Positions 1 to 13,723 of a stretch of 64,000 bases of DNA are shown in pieces; the stretch's first letter is position 1; each line of letters begins with the position of its first letter. Source of the stretch: Plasmodium brasilianum (taxonomy: Eukaryota > Apicomplexa > Aconoidasida > Haemosporida > Plasmodiidae); contig NC_090116.1 in the NCBI RefSeq assembly GCF_023973825.1, positions 1 through 64,000 on the forward strand, given 5' to 3'. Under the pieces are notes generated by a model, which made no database searches, had not been told where the DNA came from, and saw only the letters and a list, made by a program, of their open reading frames with translations. Both the position numbers and the translations under genes were made by a program.

Positions 1-500
1 AAAATTTCTTCTACTATTTGCTCAGTAAAAAATTAATATAAAGTATATAACTATTAATAATTTCAAAATATTAACTAAGAAAAATAAATATAAAAATATA
101 TTACAAAATTTTGATCGTAATATTATTTACTCAAAATTAACTTTCATTACAAAAACATAATATGAATATAATTATAAATAAAAAAATATATTATTTAACT
201 ATTTAACACAGTACATTAATGAAATAATATTCTATGTAAATTCGTTTGAAAATAAAACTGAAAAAAATATACATATTATGTCATGTAGTTTCTAAATGAT
301 CAATTTATATGGAATATAGAACGTAGAGAATATATATAATGTACTACTCAGTATATTAAAGCAGTATGTAAAAATCATATGGATATTATACTACTAATAA
401 TTCTAAACGAATAAACCTTATACTGTAGAAGTTCTTTTATTTTTCTTAAAAATATTTATTATTATAATATAATAATAGTAATAAGAGGTCAACGGATTAT
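1..500 (-). promoter_or_regulatory. 5' flank of a fam-l/fam-m gene lying just off the left edge
   Basis: This stretch aligns by eye with the upstream regions of the fam genes in the window. Bases 21-35 (cagtaaaaaattaat) match the block 25-60 bp upstream of the fam-m start at 19931, and 311-345 carries the motif found about 350-440 bp upstream of the other fam genes. The gene itself should start within roughly the first hundred bases left of position 1, on the minus strand. No coding sequence is present here. This is inference from shared flanks. Confidence 0.55.
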
Positions 501-1835
501 TATTTTATATCTTGTGCATCTAAGCAGAAAATGTAGGTAATTTCTAAGCACAAACAATCATTCGAATACTCTCATATATAAAAAAAAATTGAATATATTT
601 CCTACTACATAATCTATTAAGGAATGTATATTTTAATATAAATAATAACTCATTTTTTACTATTGTATAATAATATCTAAGTTCAGTTCGTAATATTATT
701 ACTATACTAAAAAACTTTATATGTATGTTCTTTATATTTTATATTTTTTTTTAAGTATATATTTTTAGTAAAAACATTAATATATTTCCAGAAAAAAAAA
801 ATATTTTTTCACGGTAGAATTATTCCAGATATCTATGCATATATGTATTGTTTACATAGAATAAAATGTTTTAACTAATCGTGGCAATATTTTATATTAA
901 AAAATAAACAATAAATATAACAATAAATGTATTCCTTGTATTAAAATTTTTATTAGCATTATTTTGAATATTCTCATATACAAATGTATACATAAGATGA
1001 TCTAATATTACGTAGGCTTTAAGCATTCTTTTAAAAAAAAAATATGTATGGGTTTTTACTTTGAACAAACAGTAGTTATTAATATGTATGTAAACTTCAT
1101 AACTATATCATATGTTAATAGTACTGTATAGCTTTTACTTCAATATATAGAATATTTGCTATAAAAATAAAATGAATTTGTAATTGTCAACATTAACTAT
1201 ACATGTTCGCATAAATATGTAAAAAAATATTAACTTTAACTACATATATAGATAAGTATAAACAATAACTCAAATATAAAAAATTTATTTATACATATAT
1301 ATATATTTACTGAAAGTAGTATATTTTTTTCCATTAAACTTAAGGAATATTTAGATTTCTATAGATATGGAGCATATATATAGATGTATATTGTTATGAA
1401 AATTCAAAGAATAATTAAAGAAAAAATTTAAACATAATATATATTAAAATAGTATTATGTATTCTTCATTAATTTAATACATTAAGGATGTAAGAAATAA
1501 AAAAACTATATAATATATTTATTTATAAATTTTCAATATAATTTATATTTAATTAATTTTAAACAATTGTAATAACAACATATTTAAAAGCAATAATAAA
1601 AGTTAAATGTTTCTAACTCTTTAGTTAATGGTAAATATTTATAAAAACAAAGGAATTAAACAAATATATATAAACTGTATATTATAAATATTCTATTTTT
1701 TTATATGTTTATGATTTCACTTTTAAAACTTACAAAACTAAATATTTTATAAAAAATCTTTTAATTAAAAGTATTCTATAACATCTGTATCACTAAGCAT
1801 ATTTAAAAAAATATATATGTCTCATTTTTAAGTAT

Positions 1836-1877
<42 letters not shown>

Positions 1878-2179
1878 TGTAATATAATAAGTTAATTTCT
1901 CTTTATGTAATATGAAAAAAAACATATATATGAGCAACTTATAATAAACCTATATTTCTTAAATTTTGAGAACATATAGTCATATTAGAACACAAAAAAG
2001 TATAAAACTATAAATCTGTATTCTTTATAGTTATATATAAATTAGTAAATATTATTAATAAAATTATACAATCTGTTCTACTGTTAATTAATTATAATGT
2101 AAAAATATTTTTTTACAAAGGAAACCATTAGAATACAAAATTATATGTATTAAGGCATCATATTCAATTAATCTAAATT
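501..2179. other. AT-rich intergenic stretch, no gene seen
   Basis: No supported ORF, splice signature or family motif is seen on either strand. It contains homopolymer runs and an AT dinucleotide tract annotated separately. Confidence 0.6.
1839..1874. repeat. (AT)n microsatellite
   Basis: There are eighteen uninterrupted AT dinucleotides. Such tracts are common in Plasmodium intergenic DNA and vary in length between isolates. Confidence 0.9.
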
Positions 2180-2411
2180 AATACTTTTAAATACAAATCC
2201 AAAAACATTAAAACATTAATATTTACAAAAAAAATAAGATCATAAACGTTTACTGTTGTTTACCAAAAAAATGCTATGTACACATAGGTGTATTTAAAAT
2301 ATTTTAAGCAATTATTCGTATTTGTATTAAGTATATGTTAATATATATTCCATTAATTAGTTTATGTTAAAGATATGCTTGCAGAAATAAATATACTTTT
2401 TAGTATGTAAT
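2180..2411 (-). other. Conserved fam-l/fam-m 3' flank
   Basis: Bases 2200-2232 contain aaaacattaaaacattaat followed by atttac. A recognisable version lies about 165-245 bp beyond the stop of the fam copies ending at 19040, 43800, 52823, 59283 and 62876. Nearer the stop, gcagaaataaatatac recalls gagaattttttacagaaata at 59210. This is probably 3' UTR or downstream sequence copied with the gene. Confidence 0.5.
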
Positions 2412-3432
2412 TTACCTTTTTTCGAATTTAATTTTCTCATATTTTTTAACTTTTTTATGGTAATAAAAAATTCCTGATATAAGAGTGATACTTAATAAAA
2501 CGAAAGGTACGAAAAATATTAGAATACGAAAAAAGTTTCCTAATATACACATATCACTAACTTCTGATGCTACTTGACACCAGCCACATGAAAGTGTACC
2601 CGATGATGATGTACTGTATTGCAAGAATTCTCCCAAAATTTTCAGTACTCCTACAATAGGTGACCATGGACCATTATTTTTTGCTAAAGTTTCTAAATAT
2701 TCCTTGTTCAAACCTATATGATGCAATAAACTACCACTATTGCTATATGTTAGTGATACTTCTACTATAAATATTATTAATAAAAACAAACAGATTAATA
2801 AAGGTAAAACAATTCGCAATCCGTATTTTTTACATATTATTTTTGTGTAAACCTTATTACTAATTGTCCTGTTATTTTGAAGAAAATTCGTATAATCAAG
2901 TTCCTTGAATATTTTTTTTTCTAAATGGGAATATTTTTTTGTTTTAAATATACAAGATTTATTTTTCATTCCTGATTTATGACCTGCAATATTTGATGCA
3001 TATTTTTTCGATCGCTTTTTTTTTTTCAGAATCATCATTCTCATTATGAAATATATCTTTTTTTTCGGGAACTCCATTAATTTGAATTTCATTTTTTAAA
3101 CATAAAAATCTTGAATTTTTATTATGTTTGTATTTTTTCAATAAATGATAATTACTTGAATGTAATTTTCTATAGTAATTGTCCCCCTCCTCTAAAGACT
3201 TCTTAAGAGTACTCTAAAAAATAAAAAAATGTAAATATTGGTTACATAATAGAATAAAATATCTAATGGGGAAAAAACAGAATTAATAAAAATAGAGCAC
3301 AACAAATGTGAATGACATAAATATCATTAAATAATGTTATTATACCACATAAGTGTAAAAAGGGTATGTCCAACATAAAAGGATGAATGTTGTAATTCTA
3401 ATAAATAATAGAGTCTTAATATTTTGTTCCAT
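2412..3432 (-). pseudogene. fam-l exported protein gene with a single-base frameshift
   Basis: This is a member of the P. malariae fam-l family of two-transmembrane, probably exported proteins. Exon 1 (3432 down to 3346) encodes 29 residues beginning MEQN with a hydrophobic core. It ends at a GTATAA donor. The intron is 3345-3214, and exon 2 runs from 3213 to 2412. Exon 2 holds the family block CIFKTKKYSHLEKKIFKELD, two hydrophobic segments, and the tail YYHKKVKKYEKIK. Exon 2 is 802 nt, one more than a multiple of three. The frame changes in an 11-base A-run (coding strand) at 3026-3016; ten bases would restore the frame. Downstream of the run there are no other stops. The start at 3092 that a simple ORF search gives is out of frame for the upstream part. 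The extra base could be a real lesion or a homopolymer sequencing error. Family identity is confident; inactivation is not. Confidence 0.8.
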
Positions 3433-3837
3433 TTTTATTCGTATTTAAACCTGTAATTTACTTAGCAAAAAAAAATAACAATAATATAATATTACTTTAA
3501 TGGTAGAGGACACTATTATTATTTATTTTATTTAGTATAATTTATTGTTTTTCCATAAGAAAATATTAAAATTATAAAAGTAATTTTTATTTATGATGAC
3601 ACAATGAAAAATAATTTTAAATATATACTACAAAATTTTTATCTTAATGTTATTTATAAAAAAATAACTTTAATTAAAACAATGTAGGATGAACTCAATA
3701 ATAAATATTAAAAACATGCGAATTATTTATTTAATTTAGAATATTAAATAAATATATTTTATATTATTTCTCTTCAAAATAAAATAAAAATATATATAAA
3801 TATGATTTCTTAATATTTCGAAATATTGAGTATATGT

Positions 3838-3872
3838 ATAATATAGAATATAGAGAAAATAGATAACGCATA
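3838..3872 (-). promoter_or_regulatory. Shared fam upstream motif
   Basis: On the + strand this reads ataatatagaatatagagaa, then aatagataacgc. It lies about 410-440 bp upstream of the exon 1 ATG at 3432. Close matches at similar distances occur upstream of the other fam copies. Confidence 0.5.
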
Positions 3873-5560
3873 GATATACATATTAATAGAGATATTGTGT
3901 ATAACATCACATTTTGTTATTATTAATTCTAACTTTATAAAAGTTACAATTTAAAAAATCTGGTTATTCTTAAAAAAGTATTAATAATTATAAAAATATA
4001 ATGAAAATGATAATAAACGAAACTATATAATTAAAACTTTTTATTTTATTTTATTGATATTATTGACATTATTTACTACGTAAACATAATTATTCTTTTA
4101 ATATTCACTATATACATTATCTAATTTATAACATATCTTTTAATCTAATAAAAAAGCATATACTTCAATTGCATATGATGCCTGATATTTTATAAATGTA
4201 ATATAGTTTATGAAGACTATAGCACTTAATTAGATAAAATGTTTACAGTTACTTCTAAATGCAAACGTTTTAAAATTAAAAAATTATTTTTATTTTTTTT
4301 TCTTTTATCTTAATATATATATTTAGATAAATTATAATATAAAATTATAAATATAAATAGCATAGAGTAACCTATATATTAAACGTATTAACATAAAAAT
4401 AAACTTGATAGAACAATACACATATTTAATATAGTAGATAGTAAAAGTTAATATAATGTTTTGTTATCTCCGTATTTTATCATCGATGTTAAAGTAATAC
4501 TTATAAAATATTTTGAACTATAAATTTTTCTTTATATAAAAAGTAAAATAAAAATGTTCTTTAAGCTTTTCACGCAATACAATGTTTCAATAATTCTAAC
4601 CTTGACAATTCTATGTAAATAAATCATTCGTTAAAAGGGAATCACATTATCGTTTACTTATAATTTCATAAATTAACTAGAAAAAAAAGTAATTATTTAA
4701 AAAATAAATTATTTCAATATATGAGTAAACTTATATTAACCGTAGTTTTATACATTAAATTAAAGGATCATATAATTATTATAATGCAAATCTATGCGAT
4801 ATATTTACAAATATAATTTACTAATATACAGTGTATATATATTTATGATGAATATTTAACCATGCCAATATCACATTTTTATGAATAAAGAAAAATATGA
4901 TATATGTATATGTTTAGTCAAGGTACTGAACTATTTCCAAACAATTAATTGCAACACTAATAAAATATAGAAATATATTAACTATTAAAAATATTTGATA
5001 TATGTTTGTTTACTTTTCTTTATAAATATGTCTATGCATATTATGTAGATTGTATAATAAAAAATTTTTAAGTATACAACATATAATTTTTCTTAAACAC
5101 AATTTCAATAATATTAAAACAAAATTTCATTAAATATATCAAGATTATTAGATATTATTACAATATATTAATTATAACCATCATTTGACTTTATATTCTA
5201 TTAGTTCAGTGGCTTATATATTCTTAAGACTTATAACAGTATATAAATAATAACTAAAATACATAATTAAATAAATAATAATAATCCATTTGAACATATT
5301 TCCTCAAAATAAAATAAACGCCTTAGTATTTTTTCTCTACTTTATAACTAATATCCTAATGGAACAAGAAATAAAAAAAGTGATAAAAATGCTTTAAATG
5401 TATTCCTTTATAGCAAATACAAGTGCAATACTTATAAATTCTTAATATTTTAAACTTTTATTTTTGGGGTATTTCAATACATTTCTTATGAATATATATA
5501 AGACTGAAAAACACATATAATAGTTTTTTAAAAATGAATATATCTATCACAAAAAATTCT
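3873..5560. other. AT-rich intergenic, includes the left part of a duplicated block
   Basis: No gene is seen. The part from about 4840 to 5060 (with tcacatttttatgaa and, further on, tagattgtataat) resembles 22260-22480 and 29750-29930 in order and spacing. It therefore appears to be the left end of a block present three times in the window. Confidence 0.4.
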
Positions 5561-6070
5561 TTACGTGAAACCGATGTCCATTTCTAAACAATTTTTGACT
5601 GCAAAACATAAATTATATTTATCCTTAGATTAAAATATTCCATCCTATTCTGATTTAACATTTTACTCTTCATCCTCTTAATCATCATATCTATGTTCAA
5701 ATAACATATCATTAATTCTATATTAGTTCTTCCCTTCCTATTTTATGATAATAATATAACAGTTCTTGAGTATACTAATCCTTATTTATAATTCTAATTA
5801 ACTCAAAACTTATTCAAGGTACATTATAACAACAAAAATTATTTTTATTATTTATAATATAATAAATAAACTTATTTAAACGAAATTACCCCATAATTTC
5901 ATATATATATTTATTTAACAAGAAGCAGCAAAAACTATAAAGCAAATTTTCTGCTATGTTCTTGTAACGCACTAGTGAAACAAGATCGTATCCAAATAAA
6001 ATGGATAAGCGTAATTACTTTAACTAAAATAAAGCATTTCAATTTTTAATTTATGTGCGAACTCATGAAT
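5561..6070 (-). pseudogene. Relic of an unnamed two-exon family, copy A
   Basis: I do not recognise the family. On the minus strand a reading frame ending at the TAA at 5561-5563 gives fragments such as INDMLFEHRYDD and NLCFAVKNCLEMDIGFT, broken by several stops. It aligns by eye with copy B at 22996-23436, where the equivalent segment LKDMLPTNRRNDSEKED is open. A second conserved patch at about 5955-6058 corresponds to 23343-23436 in copy B and may be the first exon (a short hydrophobic stretch). The order and spacing of the two patches are the same in both copies, which is why I call it a decayed two-exon gene rather than chance similarity. Function is unknown. Confidence 0.45.
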
Positions 6071-8229
6071 TTTATAGTACATATAAAAGTAATTAAAATA
6101 TTCGCAGTATATTCACATGGTACTAACATAATGGTAAATTTATGTGCGTCCATATTTTATTTTTTAAAAAGGGATTATACTGTATTAGTAAGAAACAAAT
6201 ATAAAATATAAATAAGAAAAAAAATTTTTAAAATAATATTGCAAATATTTCTAATAAAACAATTACAAGGAAATTAACATCACAATAATTTTTTGTAATA
6301 CTTATTGTTTTAATAAATATCCAGTATATATTTATTTATATCAACATTATAAGAGAATAATTCTATATTTTTATTTATCAATACTTTTCAGAAAACTAAT
6401 AAAATAAAATACCTTTTACTTCATGTATAATTATTATATTTTATAAATAGAATAAAAAGAATTTTATATGGTGAGAACAGAAATATATGTTTATATTTGT
6501 AATATAGTTATTAAATTTTTTGTCAGATTCCTAATAACACGATATGTTATTTGCACATGCTATACATTTAAATACTAGTTTATAATTGAAAAACATAGAT
6601 AATTGAATAGTATACTATATTATTAATAGTATGAAAAAGAAAAAAAATAAAAGAGACATTTTTTTTTATAACACATAATATAATTTAACATGTACCATAT
6701 ACCTACAACATCTATAACTTCTATACGAGAATAATTTGGAAGTAACATTCCAGGAATTATTTAACGTAAAAAGTATATGCATTTTAAATAGTGTTATCCA
6801 ATTTAACGCTTTTCTACATTTTTATTATATTATTAAATATGGAATACTATAACAACATACAACTTAAAATAATGCATTATAAATATTATGACTAAAAAGA
6901 TATTTATTAAATTTAAAAATTAAGTTATTTATACATTTTTTTTTTTTTTTTAATACATAAATTTGTAAGTTACTTAGAAATCATAATATTAAAAATGGAA
7001 AAAAATATAAAATTAAAAGTATTAAGAAAAATATTTGTAGTAAAATTAATAATTAAAAAATAAATTATAACAAAAAAAAAATCATATCCGCAGGAAATAT
7101 GACAAGATTATATATAATATAACATACAAAAAAATTTAGGAAAATCTTTAATCCATTATTTTTCTTTTTGATATTTTTATGGAAAAAATATATGTATATT
7201 TTTTATTTATTTATAATTAAATAATACCAAAATCATGTATTACTTCACATTTTTTATCCAACGTAAAATTAATTAAATATTTTACTTATATGTAAATAAA
7301 AGCAGAAATATTTATGTTATATACTTACTAGTGAATGTAATGAATGGAAACAAATATAAAAATATAATACATTACCTTAACAGAATAATAATAAATTGAT
7401 ACTAATACTGATAGTCATATTACACTTCTAAAAAATTAATTAATAAGAAAAAATATGCAGAGATAAAATTTTTAGTATGCTATGTGATACATATTACTTT
7501 ACAGTATTTCACACAAATAAGATAATTATTTTTTTATTAGATTTTTTCATGTGTATATATACATATATAAGTAGATATATATATGTAAAAATGTTTTAAA
7601 ATATTCATCATTCAGGACTCATAAATGATTCTTTCATATGAATATTCTAAATTCGCCCAAAAATTATAAATTATTGCTTATATAAAAATTCACAAGGGCG
7701 CATCTTAATAAGAAGTGCTATTTATTATGAATTATATATAATGATAAAAATTACATAATCTTATAAGCTTCATTTTTATAATTATTTTCTAAATATTCTT
7801 GTAACTAATACATATGGTAATTTTCAGGAGCATTATATTTTCCTAAATTATTTAATATATGTTGGAGCTATTAAAAACACTCACGTCAATTTAAATTAAA
7901 TAATTATATATAATTAATAAAATTATAGAACATTTAATGAATAATTTGTTTTTTTTCTGTAATATTTTAGTTCCTATGTTAATTCATATGACATGAATAA
8001 GTAGCATTATTATATAAATATGTTTTTATATATTTGCATGAATGAATTAATATATATTAATGTTAATACCTTAACATTTTTTAAATAAATGTATATATAA
8101 GGTCAACTGTTACAACGATTTAACATAAATATAACTTTTGTGATAATATGTTAGGTTTCTTTTAATTTATTGTATACTTAATGCTATAATAATAAGGCAT
8201 GCGACTTTTTTTATTATAATATTTTGTTT
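6071..8229. other. AT-rich intergenic stretch, no gene seen
   Basis: There are only homopolymers and short AT tracts. I found no open frame, no splice-linked family motif and no structured RNA that I could support. Confidence 0.55.
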
Positions 8230-10750
8230 AAAAATTAATTAAAATGTGCTATACATTTTTCCTTGAAATTATCCTTTTCCTACTGATTCATTAAGTAATA
8301 TTTTTACAGCTATCTCTATTATAGAACTGCTAAATCTTTTCTACAATACTATTACTACAATGATGTCTATTGAACTATGTCCACACAAATATGTATATGT
8401 TAATATAATTCCTAAAACTAGGATCATTACGACTTTTATGTATTTATGCTTCATTCTACTCTAGAACTTTGAGACATTTATTTTTTCTAATTATTTAATT
8501 CTTTTTCAAAACATATTAAATACTTTCTTATTACAAATAAGATAACATTTATACATCTAATGTAGTTCTTTCAGAAAAAATAAAAAAAATTTACGTATTA
8601 TTTTTTCCTTTTTCTTTATTACAAATGAATTAATTCATTACATTCAAACTTTCAAACATAATTTTCTTGGCTATATTATATGTTATTACATGTGTATACT
8701 TCACTATATACTTGATTATCTATGGTGAAAATTATGAACGTATGCATCAACACATAAATACAGTTTATGTATATGTACACTTATTTACATATATGAAAAT
8801 CTTTCTACTATTGTACGACAAATTAATAACTTTTGTGTCTCTGCTTATATCTGTACTCCTTATACTTTTGTATTTTTTATATTCCTATTTTTGTGCTTCT
8901 TCCATTCTTACGATAAAGGCATTAATTAATCATCATTTAAATAACTTTAATAGAGGTAATCGAAAGTTTTTTAACAATACTGACGTAATATAAAATGGGT
9001 TACAGTTAAATGAATTTACTTTCCAAATAATTAATTTGAAGAACTCATTGTTCAAGCGACTTACATTATATATATATTTTTTATTCCTTTTCCTTATTAA
9101 CGTCCTTAAGAGAAGTAAATGCTTCAAGGAACTTAATGCATTATTGTTATTCTACCTTGTCATTTATCTGAATTTTATCATATGTTCCATTCTCTCTTAT
9201 GTGCATGAACTTACTCTAAATTGTTCACATTTATAATGCATGAACATGACTTTGTAATTCCAGTAATGTCATGTAAATATATTTTCAATATGCAAAAGTT
9301 TGTACACACACATATATGTACGCGTGTTTTCCCCTTTATGACTTATCTACATAAATATTCTAACACATTCAAGGAAAGATAGTATAAATAAACATATATA
9401 TATATGCATGCGTATCCTATGCATACATGAGCGTCTAATCATGAATAATGTTATCCTTTTAACGTACATATATATAAACGCATTTATGTCTTCATATTGT
9501 TTCAGTTATTGACATATAATAGAATTATTATGATAAATGTCTTGTTCAATTTATTTTTCTTAAAACTCATTAAATGAGCATTAGTGCCTTTATAAAATTA
9601 TTATTTCAGTGGTTTCCATCATTCGCATTGCATAAGATTTAAACAACAATATATAAAAAAACATTTACATATACATGTATGAATTTCAGCCATAATATGG
9701 AAATTCCTTAATTATTTCATTAAATAAAATACATAAACCAATCTGTAAATGATACATCATATATGTTTTATTTGTTATGATTATTTTTATGTGCCCTCCT
9801 TATATATAGGAAAACATACTAACATCATCCCTGTGAATAATGTAGTAAAGTATATCAATATATTTTTTCAAGTTTAAAAATAAAGTTAGGTTTTTTGAAA
9901 AATAAGAAGGTAAAGGTATTGGAATATGTATATGAATGCATTACATTGTGCAGGTATACATATGTACACACATATACTATCATGTAAGCATTTACATGTA
10001 TAGATACATGTTCTTATGCACATATGTATAAGTACATATATGTACACAGTATAACAGCATAGTTGACACATATAAATTCTTTGAAAACGATTGTTTTCAA
10101 CTTTTATATCCCAAATTTTCCAAAAAACTACATAATTAGTGGTGTATTTTTGTGATTTCACTCTCTTTCATATATGATAAAGAAAAAAAAATAAATTAGC
10201 AAAATGTTATAAAAGGATACACTACCATTTCTATTTTTTATCTTTTGAATAAAACATGTATATGCATATCCATCTTCATATTTAGAAAAATATCTTTGTA
10301 ATTGTCATCCGGACTTCCAAAAAAAGGAAGAAAATAAAAGTTATCATAAAATTTCCAATTATACTTAATTATATTGTATCAATCTTAATGACATTTTATT
10401 TTATTTAATTTTTTTCCATTTTCTTGGAGACACTTTTGCATGGCCTTTTCAAATAATGTTCTTCCTTTTATGCATTCTCTCCTGTTTCATCATAACCTTT
10501 CTAGATTAATAAGTCATCCTGATAAAGATACATATATCCTAAAAAAAGAACGCGTATTGTTCATAACCATAATATTGATAATTTTTAGTTATATTAATGT
10601 TAATTTACACTGTATTCATATTTTATATTTATTAAAGTTTTTGCATGTTCACTCTAATAATACGCATGGATACAATGAATATTGGTACTCCAAATGCAGA
10701 AAATAAAAATTTTTTTATAATTTTAATTACGCATAACACAACAGTTATTA
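8200..10750. other. Compositionally distinct intergenic segment
   Basis: Compared with its flanks this stretch has more C and G, is rich in T on the + strand, and has many short palindromes (tgtaca, acatgt, catatg, gcatgc). It also has alternating purine/pyrimidine tracts, densest at 9280-9480 and 9920-10060. The open frames at 8667-8993, 9036-9236, 9886-10161 and 10440-10706 have biased low-complexity products and no family resemblance, so I do not call them genes. The style recalls intergenic DNA between core genes more than the surrounding subtelomeric DNA. Confidence 0.4.
8230..8454 (-). pseudogene. Possible unidentified gene remnant with signal-like N-terminus
   Basis: An ATG at 8454 opens a 37-codon frame beginning MKHKYIKVVMILVLGI, i.e. 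a short basic start then a hydrophobic core like a signal peptide or anchor. It closes with TAG at 8341. The same frame goes on past that stop with protein-like segments (FSSSIIEIAVKILLNESVGKG) and two further TAA codons. This could be the front end of a decayed secreted or membrane protein gene. I cannot assign a family, and chance is not excluded at this base composition. Confidence 0.25.
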
Positions 10751-13723
10751 TATCAGTTCAATGGTATATGCTGAATTTAGTCACTTTCCCACAGTTATAA
10801 TTTGCACATATTATTTTTCCTTATAAAAAATTTTACTCAAGCTTATAGTAAAATTAAAAAAATTATTTTTTTTTGATTTTAATTTTTAATACATTAATTA
10901 CAAAAATAGTAATGCAAAAAAGCGAGATTAAAGGGGGAATTAAAAAAGTGAGATAGGAGAGAGATGTTCACATGTGAACTAAGAAACCTTTAAGGAATAT
11001 ATTAACACATATAATGCATGTCCTTACACATATACACATCTAAATAATTAAAAGCATTTCAAAAAAAGTTAAAAAAAAAAATATATTTTTTAAACTACAA
11101 TATTAATATAGTAAAATTATAAACTTAATATGTAGGAGATTCAAACAGAGGTTATTTCTTTTATTTTTTTACTGAATAGATTAATTTATTTTCAGTTTTT
11201 AAGTCATTTCTACTCAAAATATTTTGTTAACTTTTCTTCTGTTGGCTTCTATTAAAGAAGAATTTTGTTGATATATATTTATCTACATGCATACTATAAA
11301 TATGCAAATAGTAGAAACGCTAATAATACTAAAGAATAAAAATAAATAATTGAAAAATAAACTTTTTTTTAATTGTATAAAAATAATATTATCATCATTT
11401 TTTTTTGGCTTATGTAATTGTTTGTATAAAAATAGCTTTTATACCTTATACAAAAAAATATTTTTGTAATATTTTTCTATGTTATATGCTCTAAGAATGT
11501 TTTTACATATATTTTATTGTACTTAGTAATTATACATTATATATTCATCTTCAGTTATTAATATTATTAAATATTAACACATAAATGAAAAATAAAGAAC
11601 AAAAAAGTTCAATATAATATTTCTTGAAGAATATTACATAATTAACTATCTTAAAATTCCCAAAAAAAAAAAACTGAATAAAATATATTTTCTTTTTAAA
11701 TACATAAAGTTACCACTTATATATGCTAATTAATATAAATATAATGATATATTAATGTGCTTCCATGTATAACTAAATATTTACTTATTTTAGTTTTCTT
11801 ATATATCCAAATATGCAATAATATGACCTAATGGAATTTACTATTTTTCCATTTTATATCTGATTTTTTTCCCATTTTTTACTAATTTAACTAAATGAAA
11901 GTACAATTTTATTTCCTCCTCATTTCACTAAAAAAAGAAAAACAAAAAAACATTACTATTATATAACTATTTTACGTACATATATATATTTTATACATAG
12001 AATCGAATGTTTTAGTAAAATACAGCAACAGTTTATAATAACAAAAAATTAAATATATACATTTTATTAAAAATCTTATCGTCATTGTTTCCATTCTTGT
12101 CACTCAGAAAAATCCACATCTACTAGAGTTATTTTCTCCGGTTCCTAAGTATACTATTACGAGGAATAATATATGCCCTTGATCTTTGACTAATTCATAC
12201 ATTTTAAAGTTTAAGTTAGATGATTAAAAAACTTATTAATTTTACGTTTTCATTTTCATTTAAAAGAATAAAAAATCAAATCTAAATAATAGATATTATT
12301 TGTAAGATTTTTCATGAGAAACCTTAACAATTAAACTTATTTAATAATATATCATAATAAAAATAGAGTTATTTCTTCTACACATATTATTATAAGTTAT
12401 ATAATAAAAAAAAATTATATGTATTTACAAACTATCTATAAAAATATATCTATTATCAGCTTTATTTTAATTCAAAAATTATCAGTATTCAATAGAATAC
12501 ATTACTGATAGTTAATATAAAATACATATATTTTTATAAATAATTAAAATAATATTAATTCATTTTTTAATATATTTACACATATAAAAAATATGAAATA
12601 CATATAAAAAAATACATACACACTATTATATTCTTGTAGATATTATTTATATATCTTCTTTATATCTACTGTTAATTTTGCTTTTTATGGATACATTCAC
12701 ATTTATATAAATTATAATATTATGAAAAAGAGAAAAAAAGGAATTTATAGGCATCGTTGATTAATATACAATCATATCTAATTTATGAATTCAATTTTTT
12801 AGTAATAGAAAAAATGAAAAATATAAGTAGTTTATTTTTAAATTTTTAATATTATATATATATATATATATATGCAATACAGTTAATGCAAAATTAAATA
12901 AAAATTTAAACTAAGCACAATAATAATATAATTAACGTTTTTAACACTTCATTCAGTTGTATATATATATATATATAAAGTATATGTGTTTATAAAAATA
13001 CTATATATAATTAAAATTTAATAAAAGTATATTTTAATTATATATAACATCAAAGTTACACATACAAAATAAAATAAGTGTACATTAAAATTTTTTTTAA
13101 AACAATTATATTTTATTAAATACTTTTTACACATTTATACAATAAACATTACCTCTTTCCAAGGTAAGAGAAAAATATATATATATGTAAAAGAAACGAA
13201 ATACATTCAATACCTTTAATTAAAGCAAAACAAGACAAATTTATTGCTAATATAAATGTAATTATAAATTTTCTTAATAACATGATAAAATAATAGATTT
13301 ATATTGGAATATGGTAAAAAACAGAAATCGATAACTTTTAGATAAAACAGAAATTGAAATGATTCAGTATAATTCTATAAATTCCACTATTATATATTCA
13401 CTTAAATCCATATATATATTATACATATTTATTTTTGAAGAAATCTTTTTAAACACATAAATGTTAATAAGAAACTATAAAAATTAGTCAATCTCGAAGA
13501 ATACTTTTTAATGAAATTTGAAAAATATTATTTCAGAATTAAAAAAAACATAAAATCATTTGTTATACAGCTGTTTGTCAAAAATAATGCTTATTTGTCT
13601 GTACATTTATAAAATATAAGCAATTATAAAGTAGTCCAATAAATATTTAATTAAAGGTACTACAGTTATTACTTCATATTAAAGACATTTTTACGGAATG
13701 AAAAATATTTGTTCTTAATAATT
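10751..13723. other. AT-rich intergenic stretch, no gene seen
   Basis: AT repeats occur near 12855-12873 and 12960-12977. The last few hundred bases are the 3' flank of the fam-l gene that ends at 13724. Nothing else is supported. Confidence 0.55.

Noticed and set aside
1839..1874. AT repeat as a possible telomere-associated or centromeric repeat
   Set aside because: It is a plain dinucleotide tract. No Plasmodium telomere heptamer and no multi-kilobase AT array is present.
8667..8993. 108-codon + strand open frame, hydrophobic
   Set aside because: Biased Leu/Tyr/Ile composition, no family motif and no partner exon. It lies in a T-rich stretch where such frames arise by chance.
9886..10161. 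91-codon minus-strand open frame rich in Cys/Tyr/Ile
   Set aside because: The product follows from the repeated acatgta/tatgtac words of the segment, and no protein family resemblance was seen.
10440..10706. 88-codon + strand open frame, partly protein-like (HSLLFHHNLSRLISHPDKD)
   Set aside because: It has no signal sequence, no canonical PEXEL and no splice partner, and I could not tell it from chance.
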